From: Paracoccaceae bacterium
Lineage (GTDB): Bacteria; Pseudomonadota; Alphaproteobacteria; Rhodobacterales; Rhodobacteraceae
DNA length: 45,840 nt
Direction: 5' to 3'
NCBI GenBank assembly: GCA_902631295.1
Contig: CACOXV010000015.1
Location: 1 to 45,840, forward strand
A program made the position numbers and the translations under genes. A model generated the notes under the pieces. The model saw only the letters and a list, made by a program, of their open reading frames with translations. It had not been told where the DNA came from and searched no databases. This document shows, in pieces, positions 1-9,027 of the stretch (positions are counted from its first letter, which is position 1; every line of letters begins with the position of its first letter).

Positions 1-1
1 C

Positions 2-1327
2 ATAAAAAATGCAGATCTTGTTATTTCAATGGACGAAGGTCGTCGGATACTGACTAACCATGATATTGTAATTTCTCAGGGTGAGATACAGAAAGTTGAA
101 AAAAATACTCAATTAAACGGTGGAGAAGAAATTATTGATGCGGCTGGGTGTCTGGTTACTCCCGGGCTTGTTAATACCCATCATCATCTATTTCAATCTT
201 TGACCAAGGCAGTGCCAGGTGGTCAGAATGCTCTATTGTTTGGATGGTTGCAAACTCTATATCCAATTTGGTCGCGTTTTGGACCAGAAGAAATTAGAAT
301 TTCTACTATACTTGGCCTGTCAGAACTCGCTCTAAGTGGTTGTACTATGAGTTCGGACCATCTTTATTTGTTCCCAAATGGCATTACTTTGGATGATACA
401 ATTCACGCTGCTTACGAAGTAGGCTTAAGGTTTTATCCTACAAGAGGATCTATGAGCATAGGCGAAAGTTTGGGGGGATTACCACCGGATAATCTAGTAG
501 AAAAAGAGAAAGATATCATTAAAGACTGTATACGCGTAGTTGATAAATTTAATGATATTAATGCTTCCTCTATGATACGAGTTGGCCTTGCGCCATGCTC
601 GCCGTTTTCGGTAACGCGAGAGTTAATGAGAGACACGGCAATTCTTGCGAGAGATAAAGGAGTTACCCTCCATACCCACCTAGCTGAAAATGACGAGGAT
701 ATTGCTTATTCACTGGAAAAATTTGGGTGTAGGCCTGGGCAATATGCAGAAGATCTAGGTTGGACTGGAAAGGATGTCTGGCACGCCCACTGCGTTAAAC
801 TGGATACGCAAGAAATAAATCTTTTTGCGAGAAGTCATACGGGCGTTTCGCATTGTCCTTGCTCTAACTGCCGTTTAGGTTCGGGAATAGCGCCCATTCG
901 TGAGATGTTAAGCAATGGTGTTAATGTAGGTTTAGGTGTTGATGGGTCTGCTAGTAATGACAGTGGTAGCTTAGTAAGTGAGGCCCGTCAGGCTATGCTG
1001 CTTCAGCGGGTTAGCAACGGAGCAGATGCTATGTCAGCAATGGACGCACTAGAACTTGCGACACGAGGTGGTGCAGACATACTCGGTAGACCGGAATGTG
1101 GCCGTATCCAAGCTGGAGCCAGAGGCGACCTAGCCATTTGGGATATTTCTGGGATTGACTCCGCAGGCAGCTGGGATCCGGCAGCCATGCTATTGGCTGG
1201 TCCTAGAAAAGTTAAGCACTTAATTGTTGAAGGACGAATAATAGTCTCTTACGGAAATTTAATAACAATTAACATGGAAGAAGTGTTTAAAGAGGCAAAA
1301 AGGCTTGTTAAAAATCTCCAGAGTTAA
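2..1327 (+). CDS. 8-oxoguanine deaminase-like amidohydrolase (5' end cut by window edge)
   Basis: Zinc-dependent amidohydrolase of the AtzB/TrzA/guanine deaminase superfamily, most like bacterial 8-oxoguanine deaminases, which convert 8-oxoguanine to urate in the cytoplasm. The frame is open from base 2 and already reads as the usual N-terminal strand (KNADLVISMDE) before the first Met at 29, so the true start lies left of the window. Visible metal-site motifs are NTHHHLFQ (bases about 176-199), LHTHLAEN, HAHCVKLD and GVDGSASND. The HHH plus long FGWLQTLYPIW stretch matches the 8-oxoguanine/hydroxyatrazine deaminase branch rather than cytosine deaminases. It runs head-on into a guanine deaminase gene, which supports a purine salvage or detoxification role. 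Substrate is inferred; other aminohydrolase substrates remain possible. Confidence 0.8.
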   Translation: MKNADLVISMDEGRRILTNHDIVISQGEIQKVEKNTQLNGGEEIIDAAGCLVTPGLVNTHHHLFQSLTKAVPGGQNALLFGWLQTLYPIWSRFGPEEIRISTILGLSELALSGCTMSSDHLYLFPNGITLDDTIHAAYEVGLRFYPTRGSMSIGESLGGLPPDNLVEKEKDIIKDCIRVVDKFNDINASSMIRVGLAPCSPFSVTRELMRDTAILARDKGVTLHTHLAENDEDIAYSLEKFGCRPGQYAEDLGWTGKDVWHAHCVKLDTQEINLFARSHTGVSHCPCSNCRLGSGIAPIREMLSNGVNVGLGVDGSASNDSGSLVSEARQAMLLQRVSNGADAMSAMDALELATRGGADILGRPECGRIQAGARGDLAIWDISGIDSAGSWDPAAMLLAGPRKVKHLIVEGRIIVSYGNLITINMEEVFKEAKRLVKNLQS

Positions 1328-1372
1328 CAAGTGGGAATTTTTTTGACTCGACACCATTCATAATCGTAAAGG

Positions 1373-2692
1373 TTACACTGCAGTGGAATGAACCAAATTG
1401 CCGGCTATGAAAGTTGCTGCAATTGCACGGTCGTCGCCCATCATTAAGGTGGGAAAAATTGCCTCCCAGATGGAATTGCCTGACTTTGCTCTTTGACTGA
1501 TAATATCTGTAGAATTCAGGTCTAAAGCTATTACATCTGCAAAATAACCTGGTTTGAGATTGCCAATTTCCTTATCTAGATGCAGAGTTTTGGCAGATCC
1601 AACTGTTGCGAGCCAGAGTAGTTGAGCGGGATGTAGAGCATTGTTACGTAATTGTGCAATCTCATAGCAAGATGCCATGGTGCGAAGCATAGAAAAGCTT
1701 GAGCCACCACCTGTATCGGTTGCTAATCCGATATTTAATCTTAGCTCTTGCAAATATTTCATATCAAAAAGACCCGAACCTATAAAAGTGTTTGAGGTTG
1801 GGCAATGAACAAGCCCTGCACCGACATCCTTTAGCCTCTCTATCTCTCTATTCTTTAAGTGTATCGCATGACCATAAATAGCTTTTTCGCCAAGTAATCC
1901 GAATTGCTCATAAGTATCCAAATAGTCTTTGGTATTTGGAAATAATGATTGTACCCACTCAATCTCATCAACTTGTTCGCTCAGGTGGGTCTGCATAAGG
2001 CAGTCCGGATATTCTGCCCATAATTCTCCAAGCATAGATAGTTGCTCAGGAGAGGAAGTTGGTGAAAAGCGAGGAGTGATTGCATAACGAAGTCTCTCTG
2101 TCCTATGCCACTTATGGATTAGTTTTTTGGATTCATCGTAGGCGCTTTTCGGAGTATCCAACAATGCTTTGGGCGCATTGCGGTCCATTGCATTTTTCCC
2201 AGCAACCAAGCACATATTCCTTTTTTGAGCTGCTAAAAAGATTGCATCCACACTTTCAGGATGAATTGTGCAAAAAGTCGATACTGAAGTTGTTCCATTT
2301 GAAATTAAAAAATCTAAATAAATCTCTGCTATCTGTTCTGCATACTTAGAATTTCCATACTTCTCTTCTTCAGGAAAAGTATATGTATTTAACCAATCAA
2401 TTAAACGTTTTCCCCAACTTGCTATTATTGGAGTTTGGGGATAGTGAGCATGCGCATCGATAAAGCCAGACATAAGCAAGTTATCTTGAAAATCATAAAC
2501 CTCAGCACCTTGAGTTTCGGCTACCAGCTCATAAGGGCTTCCTATTTTTTCTATCTTATTAACATTAATTAAAATCGCGGTATTTTCAGAAATACTGACG
2601 CTATCTTTTAATCCGTGATGAAAGGGGTTTTCGTTAAAACTTAAAACTGTTCCAATCAGAATTTTTTTTTTATTTGCCGTATTTTTACTCAA
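1373..2692 (-). CDS. guaD: Guanine deaminase
   Basis: Hydrolyses guanine to xanthine and ammonia in the cytoplasm. The 439-residue length is normal for bacterial GuaD. Diagnostic motifs are DAHAHYPQ (zinc ligands H81 and H83) followed by the family-typical WLNTYTFPEE, then QTHLSEQ, YGHAIHLK and ATDTGGGSS. The start is TTG at 2692; a GGAG lies 8 bases before it and no ATG competes nearby. It is transcribed towards the 8-oxoguanine deaminase-like gene, with about 45 bases between the two stops. Both enzymes act on guanine-type bases, so the pair is probably a purine catabolism/salvage locus, although no xanthine dehydrogenase or permease is in the window. Confidence 0.93.
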   Translation of the reverse strand: MSKNTANKKKILIGTVLSFNENPFHHGLKDSVSISENTAILINVNKIEKIGSPYELVAETQGAEVYDFQDNLLMSGFIDAHAHYPQTPIIASWGKRLIDWLNTYTFPEEEKYGNSKYAEQIAEIYLDFLISNGTTSVSTFCTIHPESVDAIFLAAQKRNMCLVAGKNAMDRNAPKALLDTPKSAYDESKKLIHKWHRTERLRYAITPRFSPTSSPEQLSMLGELWAEYPDCLMQTHLSEQVDEIEWVQSLFPNTKDYLDTYEQFGLLGEKAIYGHAIHLKNREIERLKDVGAGLVHCPTSNTFIGSGLFDMKYLQELRLNIGLATDTGGGSSFSMLRTMASCYEIAQLRNNALHPAQLLWLATVGSAKTLHLDKEIGNLKPGYFADVIALDLNSTDIISQRAKSGNSIWEAIFPTLMMGDDRAIAATFIAGNLVHSTAV

Positions 2693-2815
2693 AAGCTAGG
2701 CTCCGATGCGGGTGATCGCTGAATTGATATTATTTAACAGGAATAATGCTATTTACATTGTTTTTGCAATAAACTTCCTATTATGCAGGTAGAAAATAAT
2801 GTTTGGAGGTTCTAG

Positions 2816-4207
2816 ATGCTTAAAGATGAAGACACAAATCCCAGTGATTTAAGTTCGAAAGATGCCTCTTACGTTCTTGATAAGCATAAAATGGCAGTTG
2901 TGCTGTCTGCTCTAGCCAGCGGAAATCGTGTAAATCTTACAGAAGTACTTGAGCCGTTACATCCAGCTGATATCGCGGACTTAATTGAACAGCTAAGTAC
3001 AACGGACCGAGCACGTTTCATAAGATTGTACGATAAAGAATTTTATGGTGAAATCTTAGCAGAAATCGATGAACATATCCGCGAAGAAGTTATTTCAGAG
3101 TTAAGCCCAGATGTTCTTGCAGAGGCTGTACGGGACCTTGAAAGTGATGACGTTGTTGATCTGGTAGAGGATTTAGAAGAAGAACAGAAGGAAACCATTC
3201 TAGGTGTGCTAGATGAGGGTGATCGAGTAGCTGTTAAAAGCTTGCTAAGTTACCCCGAACAATCGGCTGGGCGGCTAATGCAGAGAGAAGTTGTTATGGT
3301 TCCAGAGCATTGGTCTGTAGGCATGGCGATAGATTTTTTGAGAAATAATGCCAATTTGCCAGAACAGTTTTATCACATTGTTTTGGTAGATCCTCGCTTA
3401 CATCCTGTGGGTAATGTTTCCCTTGGAAAATTAATGTCATCGAAAAGATCGGTCTTGTTGAAGGAAATTATTGAAGATGCATTCCAAGTAATACCGGCTG
3501 ATCAAAACGAAGCAGATGTAGCATATGCTTTCAACCAATATCATTTGATTTCGGCACCAGTAGTCGACAGAGAAAATAGGGTTGTTGGTGTTATAACTAT
3601 AGATGATGCGATGGTTGTTTTAGATGAAGAGCTCGAAGAAGATATTATGTTGTTGGCTGGTGTCGGAGATAGTAGCGTCAGTGACACTATCATTGAAACT
3701 GTAAAAGGCCGACTGCCATGGCTTACGGTGAATTTAGTAACCGCTATACTTGCCTCCATTGTTATTGCACAGTTCGAGGCAACCATTGCTCAGTTTGTAG
3801 CACTCGCAATATTGATGCCAATAATCGCCTCAATGGGGGGAAATGCTGCAACTCAAAGTTTAACTGTGGCAGTGCGGGCGATAGCAACAAAAGATATCTC
3901 CAGCACAAATATTGGTCGTATTATTCGCCGTGAAGTTGTAGTTGGAATTCTTACTGGTTTAATCTTTGCTGTTTCGATGGGTTTAATCGGGATTTTTTGG
4001 TTCGGCACTGCTATGCTGGGCGTTGTCATTGCTATATCCATGTTAATAAATCTTATCGTTGCAAATCTTGCCGGAACAACAATACCAGTTATTTTGGAAA
4101 AATTGGGAATTGATCCTGCTTTGGCATCAGGAGCGTTCGTTACAACTGTAACAGATGTAGTAGGCTTCTTTGCCTTTTTAAGCATTGCTGGAATTTTATT
4201 ATTATGA
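2816..4207 (+). CDS. mgtE: Magnesium transporter MgtE
   Basis: Mg2+-gated Mg2+ channel of the inner membrane. The 463 residues show the full family layout: an acidic helical N domain (about 30-130, with HPADIADLIEQL), two CBS domains (about 135-265), and a C-terminal membrane part with five helices (about 285-463) containing the pore motif PIIASMGGNAATQ. The N and CBS domains sense cytosolic Mg2+ and close the pore in the family. A clear TTTGGAGG Shine-Dalgarno precedes the ATG. Its TGA overlaps the next ATG by four bases, so translation of the cyclo-ligase gene is probably coupled. I saw no M-box-like structured leader in the 115 bases upstream. Confidence 0.96.
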   Translation: MLKDEDTNPSDLSSKDASYVLDKHKMAVVLSALASGNRVNLTEVLEPLHPADIADLIEQLSTTDRARFIRLYDKEFYGEILAEIDEHIREEVISELSPDVLAEAVRDLESDDVVDLVEDLEEEQKETILGVLDEGDRVAVKSLLSYPEQSAGRLMQREVVMVPEHWSVGMAIDFLRNNANLPEQFYHIVLVDPRLHPVGNVSLGKLMSSKRSVLLKEIIEDAFQVIPADQNEADVAYAFNQYHLISAPVVDRENRVVGVITIDDAMVVLDEELEEDIMLLAGVGDSSVSDTIIETVKGRLPWLTVNLVTAILASIVIAQFEATIAQFVALAILMPIIASMGGNAATQSLTVAVRAIATKDISSTNIGRIIRREVVVGILTGLIFAVSMGLIGIFWFGTAMLGVVIAISMLINLIVANLAGTTIPVILEKLGIDPALASGAFVTTVTDVVGFFAFLSIAGILLL

Positions 4208-4773
4208 TGGATACCCAAGCTTTAAAAAATGATATTCGTAAAAAAATATTTGCGAAACGCAAGCTAGCTCACAACGCAAGAGATTTCAGTGAGACAGTTC
4301 TTTTGTCTTCTTTTTTAGGAGATTTTCGTGGCCATTCTGTGGCAGGTTATATGCCAATCAGGACTGAAATTGACCCGCTTCCCGCTATGACTGAGATGTC
4401 CATTTATGGTAAGGTCGGTGTTCCAGTTATTCAGGGAATGAATAAGCCACTATTAATTGCTGAGTGGACGCCAAGCACCGAGATGAGAGAAGGGCAATTC
4501 GGTGCGCAAGTTCCCGTGTCAAAGAACTTTTTTGATCCAGAATTATTAATTGTGCCGTTGGTAGCATTTGACCGACAAGGTGGAAGGTTAGGGTATGGCG
4601 GCGGATTTTATGATAGAACGCTAGAAAAACTAAAAATGAAGCAAACTGTACTCGCCGTTGGATTTGCATATAGCTGCCAAGAGATTGAGCAAGTCCCATT
4701 GGAAATGACAGATCAGAGTTTAGATTTTGTTATTACAGAAAAGGCGGTGTTAGATCTTAGGTCTCAGCCTTGA
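4204..4773 (+). CDS. ygfA: 5-formyltetrahydrofolate cyclo-ligase
   Basis: ATP-dependent enzyme that converts 5-formyl-THF to 5,10-methenyl-THF, recycling an inhibitory folate. The 189-residue length is normal. Visible motifs: a basic N-terminus KNDIRKKIFAKR, the substrate-site stretch GYMPIRTEIDPLP, and the nucleotide-binding signature GGRLGYGGGFYDRTL near residues 136-150. The start overlaps the mgtE stop (ATGA). In many proteobacteria this gene sits next to the 6S RNA gene and zapA; here neither is present and the next gene (YmdB) follows after about 70 bases, an arrangement seen in alphaproteobacteria. Confidence 0.93.
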   Translation: MMDTQALKNDIRKKIFAKRKLAHNARDFSETVLLSSFLGDFRGHSVAGYMPIRTEIDPLPAMTEMSIYGKVGVPVIQGMNKPLLIAEWTPSTEMREGQFGAQVPVSKNFFDPELLIVPLVAFDRQGGRLGYGGGFYDRTLEKLKMKQTVLAVGFAYSCQEIEQVPLEMTDQSLDFVITEKAVLDLRSQP

Positions 4774-4825
4774 TTAGGCTTTCCAATGAGCAAAGTAAAT
4801 GGTAGGCGCTCGGTAAGTTAGTCTT

Positions 4826-4845
4826 TTAAAGATTGGAATCTTTAA
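4826..4845. repeat. Inverted repeat overlapping the ymdB start codon
   Basis: A perfect 9-bp inverted repeat with a two-base centre, TTAAAGATTGGAATCTTTAA, ends on the A of the proposed ATG at 4845. It includes the only Shine-Dalgarno-like bases (GGA) for ymdB. As RNA it could form an 8-bp hairpin hiding the start; as DNA it could be an operator. Either function is inference. Confidence 0.4.
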
Positions 4846-5651
4846 TGAGAATTATGTTTTTTGGCGATGTAATGGGTCGGGCAGGGCGTTCTGCAATCAT
4901 CAACGAACTGCAGAATTTACGCTCAAAGCATGATGCTGATTTTGTAATCATAAATGCTGAGAATGCATCCAGCGGTCTGGGTTTAAGTGCACAACATGCA
5001 ATGGATATTCTCAGCGCAGGCGCAGATTGTATAACATTAGGCGATCATGCATTTGATCAAAAAGATATGATGCAGTTTATTGAGAAAGAACCTAGAATTA
5101 TTAGGCCTCTTAACTATGCCAAATCTGCACCAGGTAAAGGCGCTAATATTTTTAGTGATAATAGAGGCAGAAAAATTTTAGTGTCACAAATTCTTGGTCA
5201 AGTATTTATGAAAAGGGCGTTTGATGATCCATTTTCATGCTTGGATTCAATTTTGAAAAAGCACACCCTCGGTGGCGCAATACAAGCAAGTTTTGTTGAT
5301 ATCCACTGTGAAGCAACTTCTGAAAAGATGGGCGTGGGACATTTTTGTGATGGAAGAGTGAGCGCTGTAATTGGTACTCATACCCACATACCCACTGCTG
5401 ACGCAATGTTATTACCTAAAGGTACTGCGTACCAAACGGATGCTGGTATGTGCGGTGATTATGACAGCGTGATTGGAATGGAAAAGAGTGAACCATTACG
5501 TCGGTTTGTTACTGGTATGGCAAAAGGAAGGTTCTCGCCTGCCACTGGCTCTGCTACTTTGTGTGGTGTACTTGTAGAGACAGACGATATATCCGGAAAA
5601 TCTGTATCTATAAAACCGTTTAAACTCGGCGGAAAAATAGCAACAACTTAG
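4845..5651 (+). CDS. ymdB: YmdB-type metallophosphodiesterase (TIGR00282 family)
   Basis: Calcineurin-like metallophosphoesterase; the Bacillus and Deinococcus relatives hydrolyse cyclic nucleotides and depend on two metal ions. Ligand motifs are FGDVMG at the N-terminus, INAENASSG, TLGDHAFDQ and VIGTHTHIPTAD, in the expected order, and the 268-residue length fits. I chose ATG 4845 (MRIMFFGDVMG) over the in-frame TTG at 4833 because family members begin directly at this first strand. It lies between the cyclo-ligase and a DMT permease, with only one base before the next ATG, suggesting one transcript. The physiological substrate here is unknown. Confidence 0.9.
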   Translation: MRIMFFGDVMGRAGRSAIINELQNLRSKHDADFVIINAENASSGLGLSAQHAMDILSAGADCITLGDHAFDQKDMMQFIEKEPRIIRPLNYAKSAPGKGANIFSDNRGRKILVSQILGQVFMKRAFDDPFSCLDSILKKHTLGGAIQASFVDIHCEATSEKMGVGHFCDGRVSAVIGTHTHIPTADAMLLPKGTAYQTDAGMCGDYDSVIGMEKSEPLRRFVTGMAKGRFSPATGSATLCGVLVETDDISGKSVSIKPFKLGGKIATT

Positions 5652-5652
5652 A

Positions 5653-6567
5653 ATGAATGTTTCGTTAATTCCTTATATAGTTTTAATTTTGATGGGGGCT
5701 GCTTGGGGCTTAAGTATTCCACTCACAAAGATTACTGTTTCTACAGGTTATGGTCAATTTGGATTAATATTTTGGCAGTTTGTTGTTGCTGTCATCGTCC
5801 TCGGATTTGTGTTAGTCGTGCGCCGAAAGAGACCTCTTTTTGAGCGAAAAACAATTCTTCTTTTTATAGTTTTAGCTCTTTTGGGAACAATCTTCCCTAA
5901 TTCAGCATCTTATGTGGCAACTTACTATTTGCCGGCAAGTTTTATTGCAATATTGATTGCGACTGTACCAATGTTTTCTTTTCCAATAGCTATGTTAATG
6001 GGCCTTGAGAAAAAAGATTTCAGACGAATTTCCGGATTATTTATCGGTTTACTAGGGGTTGTTATATTAACAGCACCTGAGGCGAGCTTCCCAGATCGTC
6101 ATCTACTTATTTTTATACCACTGGCGCTTTTAGCTCCGTTTTTTTATGCAATTGAGGGAAATTATGTCGACAAATATGGTACTGCTGGCCAAGATCCCAT
6201 CCAAACATTCACTGGAGCTTCTATTTTAGGGACTTTTATGATTCTACCCGTAACTATTTTTACAGGACAATGGATAGACCCTTTCCAGCCTTGGCCTATA
6301 GAAAATTATACTCATATAGCCTCATCTTTTTGTCATGCATTTGCCTATTGTGCTTATGTTTGGTTAGTCTCTCGTGCTGGGGCTGTTTTTACCGCACAAG
6401 TTGCATATTTCGTCACTGCATGGGGAGTGGCCTGGTCTATTTTAATTCTGGGAGAGGAGACATCGCGGTACCTATGGTTCTCAGTAGCTTTCATGTTTCT
6501 TGGAATGTTTTTGGTATTGCCAAAAAATAATCGTATTAAAACAACGAGCAACGTTCGGGCTCATTAA
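5653..6567 (+). CDS. DMT superfamily permease (EamA domains)
   Basis: Inner-membrane protein of 304 residues with about ten hydrophobic helices arranged as two EamA repeats. The first begins LILMGAAWGLSIPLTKI, and the second (about 155-290) ends ILGEETSRYLWFSVAFMFLG, the usual E-containing EamA signature. Such proteins export or exchange small metabolites such as amino acids or nucleosides; the substrate cannot be read from sequence. It starts one base after the ymdB stop, so it is probably co-transcribed. It is one of three EamA proteins in the window (also at 8047 and 36031), and the three are not close copies of one another. Confidence 0.85.
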   Translation: MNVSLIPYIVLILMGAAWGLSIPLTKITVSTGYGQFGLIFWQFVVAVIVLGFVLVVRRKRPLFERKTILLFIVLALLGTIFPNSASYVATYYLPASFIAILIATVPMFSFPIAMLMGLEKKDFRRISGLFIGLLGVVILTAPEASFPDRHLLIFIPLALLAPFFYAIEGNYVDKYGTAGQDPIQTFTGASILGTFMILPVTIFTGQWIDPFQPWPIENYTHIASSFCHAFAYCAYVWLVSRAGAVFTAQVAYFVTAWGVAWSILILGEETSRYLWFSVAFMFLGMFLVLPKNNRIKTTSNVRAH

Positions 6568-6644
6568 TGGCAATGCCTTGAAATTGTTCTTGCCCTAGCA
6601 TCAAGCAGTTATTAAATAAAAGACGTTTTGATATGGAGGAATAA

Positions 6645-7394
6645 ATGGCGGGTCACTCAAAGTGGGCGAATATACAACACCGTAAGGGGCGCCAAGATGC
6701 CGCTCGATCAAAATTATTTTCCAAGCTTAGCAGAGAAATCACGGTAGCAGCTAAAATGGGTGATCCGGATCCGGAAAAAAATCCACGTCTGCGGTTGGCT
6801 GTTAAGGAAGCAAAATCCAATTCTGTTCCGAAGGACGTTATCGAAAGAGCCATTAAAAAATCAATGGCTGGTGAAGGCGATGAATATGAAGAAATTCGCT
6901 ATGAAGGATACGGGCCAAATGGAGTAGCTGTAATTGTAGAGGCGATGACCGATAATAGAAATCGCACAGCTTCAAATGTACGCTCCATATTTTCCAAACA
7001 CGGTGGAAATCTTGGTGAAACGGGTTCGGTTGGTTTCATGTTTGAGAGAAAGGGAGAGATTTTATATCGCCCTGAAGCTGGAGATGCTGATACGATGATG
7101 ATGGCTGCAATTGAAGCTGGAGCAGAAGACGTTGAGAGCTTAAGTGAGGGCCATACAATATGGTGCGCTGATTTAGATTTGAATGATGTAGCTTCATCTT
7201 TGGAGACAGAGTTAGGTGAGAGTGAGGCTACTAAACTTATTTGGAAGCCGACAACTACTACTGAACTCGATCTACACGCGATGCAAAAACTTTTGAAACT
7301 GGTGGACTCCTTGGAGGATGACGATGATGTGCAAAGGGTGACGACAAACTTTGAGGCATCTGATGCGGTTATGTTGGCTCTGCAAGAAATGTAA
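6645..7394 (+). CDS. yebC: YebC/PmpR family protein
   Basis: Member of the TACO1/YebC family: the proteins bind DNA or the ribosome, acting as transcriptional regulators in some species and helping translation in others. The 249 residues begin with the invariant [18 protein letters not shown] and contain [12 protein letters not shown] and NGG-type loops ([17 protein letters not shown]), all diagnostic. A strong TATGGAGG Shine-Dalgarno lies 6 bases before the ATG. In many bacteria yebC is adjacent to ruvC-ruvA-ruvB, but no ruv genes are visible here; instead LysE and DMT exporters follow. Confidence 0.96.
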   Translation: MAGHSKWANIQHRKGRQDAARSKLFSKLSREITVAAKMGDPDPEKNPRLRLAVKEAKSNSVPKDVIERAIKKSMAGEGDEYEEIRYEGYGPNGVAVIVEAMTDNRNRTASNVRSIFSKHGGNLGETGSVGFMFERKGEILYRPEAGDADTMMMAAIEAGAEDVESLSEGHTIWCADLDLNDVASSLETELGESEATKLIWKPTTTTELDLHAMQKLLKLVDSLEDDDDVQRVTTNFEASDAVMLALQEM

Positions 7395-7443
7395 TTTTAA
7401 TCGGCATTGCATAAGCAAGGCTTCATAATGAGGTAATAAATTT

Positions 7444-8043
7444 TTGGAAAATTTTTTGTCTGGGTTTCTCCTGGGCTTATCACTTATACTCGCTATAGGT
7501 CCGCAGAATGCTTTTATCCTCAAAGCCGGTCTAATAAAGCAGTTTGTGCCTCTATTATGCCTGGTATGCGCAGCTTCTGACGCCATTTTGATACTTGCCG
7601 GTGTTTTTGGTTTTGGAGTATTTTTTGAAACATTCCCGAAATTCACTGGCTTCATTGCCTATGCAGGTTCTGCATTTCTATTGTTTTATGGTTTTTATGC
7701 AATCAAATCAGCAATTAAGGGTGGTAAGAGTTTAGAGGCAGACGGTGTGCTTAAATCTCCATATAAGGCCGTCATTTCATGTTTAATGTTAACTTGGCTA
7801 AACCCTCACGTTTATCTTGATACAGTAGTACTTCTGGGAGCTATCGCCAATCAAAGTAAGGATCCGTTTTTATTTTCAGTAGGAGCTGTTGTTGCCAGTT
7901 TTGTTTTCTTTTTTAGCTTAGGTTTTGGGGCTAGCTTCCTTAGACCACTTTTTCGTAACGAGAACTCATGGCGTGTATTAGATGTTTTTATCGCCTTAGT
8001 TATGTGGTCTATTGCTTTGTCGCTAATACTCGGAAACTATTAA
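7444..8043 (+). CDS. LysE/ArgO-type amino acid exporter
   Basis: Inner-membrane exporter of 199 residues with about six helices. The N-terminus GFLLGLSLILAIGPQNAFILK is the LysE/ArgO hallmark (GPQNAF), and TWLNPHVYLDTVVLLG is the second conserved loop. Known relatives export lysine or arginine when these accumulate. The start is TTG at 7444 with GAGG ten bases upstream; no ATG is available before the conserved first helix. The TAA is followed four bases later by another permease, so the two are likely one operon. Lysine/arginine specificity is inferred from the family. A LysE-family RhtB-like paralogue lies at 38147. Confidence 0.88.
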   Translation: MENFLSGFLLGLSLILAIGPQNAFILKAGLIKQFVPLLCLVCAASDAILILAGVFGFGVFFETFPKFTGFIAYAGSAFLLFYGFYAIKSAIKGGKSLEADGVLKSPYKAVISCLMLTWLNPHVYLDTVVLLGAIANQSKDPFLFSVGAVVASFVFFFSLGFGASFLRPLFRNENSWRVLDVFIALVMWSIALSLILGNY

Positions 8044-8046
8044 GCT

Positions 8047-8970
8047 ATGGCGGATCAAAAAAATATAGTTATTAGACTTAATCAACCTGAAATTCGTGGA
8101 ATACTCTGGATGGTATTGACGGGACTGCTTTTCCTCGGTGTAACTGTTCTTGTGAAAATTTTAGGACCCAGAGTGCCGGCTCCTGAAGCGGCATTTTTGC
8201 GCTACTTGCTAGGTCTAGTATTGCTGATCCCAATGTTAAAAACATCGCTAAAGGATGAATTAGACTATGTGCTTTGGATCAATTTCATAGCAAGGGGGAT
8301 TTTCCATACTTTAGCTGTTGTGCTTTGGTTTTTTGCTATGACGCAAATTCCTATAGCGGAAGTTACCGCCATGAACTATTTATCACCAGTTTACGTCGCA
8401 TTGGGCGCTGTTTTATTTTTAAAAGAAAAAATGGCAATTCGTAGAGTTCTTGCTGTTATTTTTGCATTGGTTGGTGCCTTGGTTATTCTGAGACCTGGTT
8501 TTAGAGAAGTAAGTATCGGGCATGTGGCAATGATGGGTACTGCGTTATTCTTTGCAGGCTCATATCTTTTTGCTAAGCACCTCTCTAATCGGGTAAGTGC
8601 TGAGACTGTCGTAATAATGCTTTCTATAATTGTGACGATTGGGTTATTTCCACTCGCGTATTTAGTTTGGGTGCCACCAAGGTTGGATGAAATCATAATA
8701 CTTTTTGCAGTGGCAGTTTTGGCTACTTCGGGTCACTATACAATGACTAAGGCTTTCATGGCAGCTCCGGTTACAGTAACACAGCCAGTGACATTTTTAC
8801 AGTTAATTTGGGCAGTTTCTGTTGGCGCATTATTCTTCAATGAAAGTGTAGATCCTTTTGTAATTTTCGGAGGCACAATAATAGTTTCTTCAGTAAGTTT
8901 TATGACTTGGAGAGAGGCGGTGTCAAAAAAGAAACAAGTCACACCGGTGACCCATGAAACTAAATTGTAA
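8047..8970 (+). CDS. DMT superfamily permease (EamA domains)
   Basis: Inner-membrane protein of 307 residues with two EamA repeats and about ten helices. It begins after a short polar N-terminus (to about residue 17) with ILWMVLTGLLFLGVTVLVKIL. Motifs such as PAPEAAFLRYLLGL, and AEVTAMNYLSPVYVALGAVLFLKEKM at the end of the first repeat, place it with the RhaT/YdcZ-like, S-adenosylmethionine-carrier-like branch common in alphaproteobacteria. Substrate is unknown. It lies three bases after the LysE/ArgO gene and has no clear terminator behind it; the next gene begins some 50 bases later. Confidence 0.85.
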   Translation: MADQKNIVIRLNQPEIRGILWMVLTGLLFLGVTVLVKILGPRVPAPEAAFLRYLLGLVLLIPMLKTSLKDELDYVLWINFIARGIFHTLAVVLWFFAMTQIPIAEVTAMNYLSPVYVALGAVLFLKEKMAIRRVLAVIFALVGALVILRPGFREVSIGHVAMMGTALFFAGSYLFAKHLSNRVSAETVVIMLSIIVTIGLFPLAYLVWVPPRLDEIIILFAVAVLATSGHYTMTKAFMAAPVTVTQPVTFLQLIWAVSVGALFFNESVDPFVIFGGTIIVSSVSFMTWREAVSKKKQVTPVTHETKL

Positions 8971-9027
8971 GAATTGCCGTGAAATAAACTGTGTGTTTAA
9001 GCTGTCCATCAGGAGCGAGAAATTATT

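Noticed and set aside
2693-2815. Mg2+ riboswitch (M-box) upstream of mgtE
   Set aside because: The spacer is too short and has none of the conserved helices or a terminator/antiterminator pair.
4774-4844. 6S RNA gene beside the cyclo-ligase gene
   Set aside because: The spacer is only about 70 bases, too short for 6S RNA, and lacks its fold.
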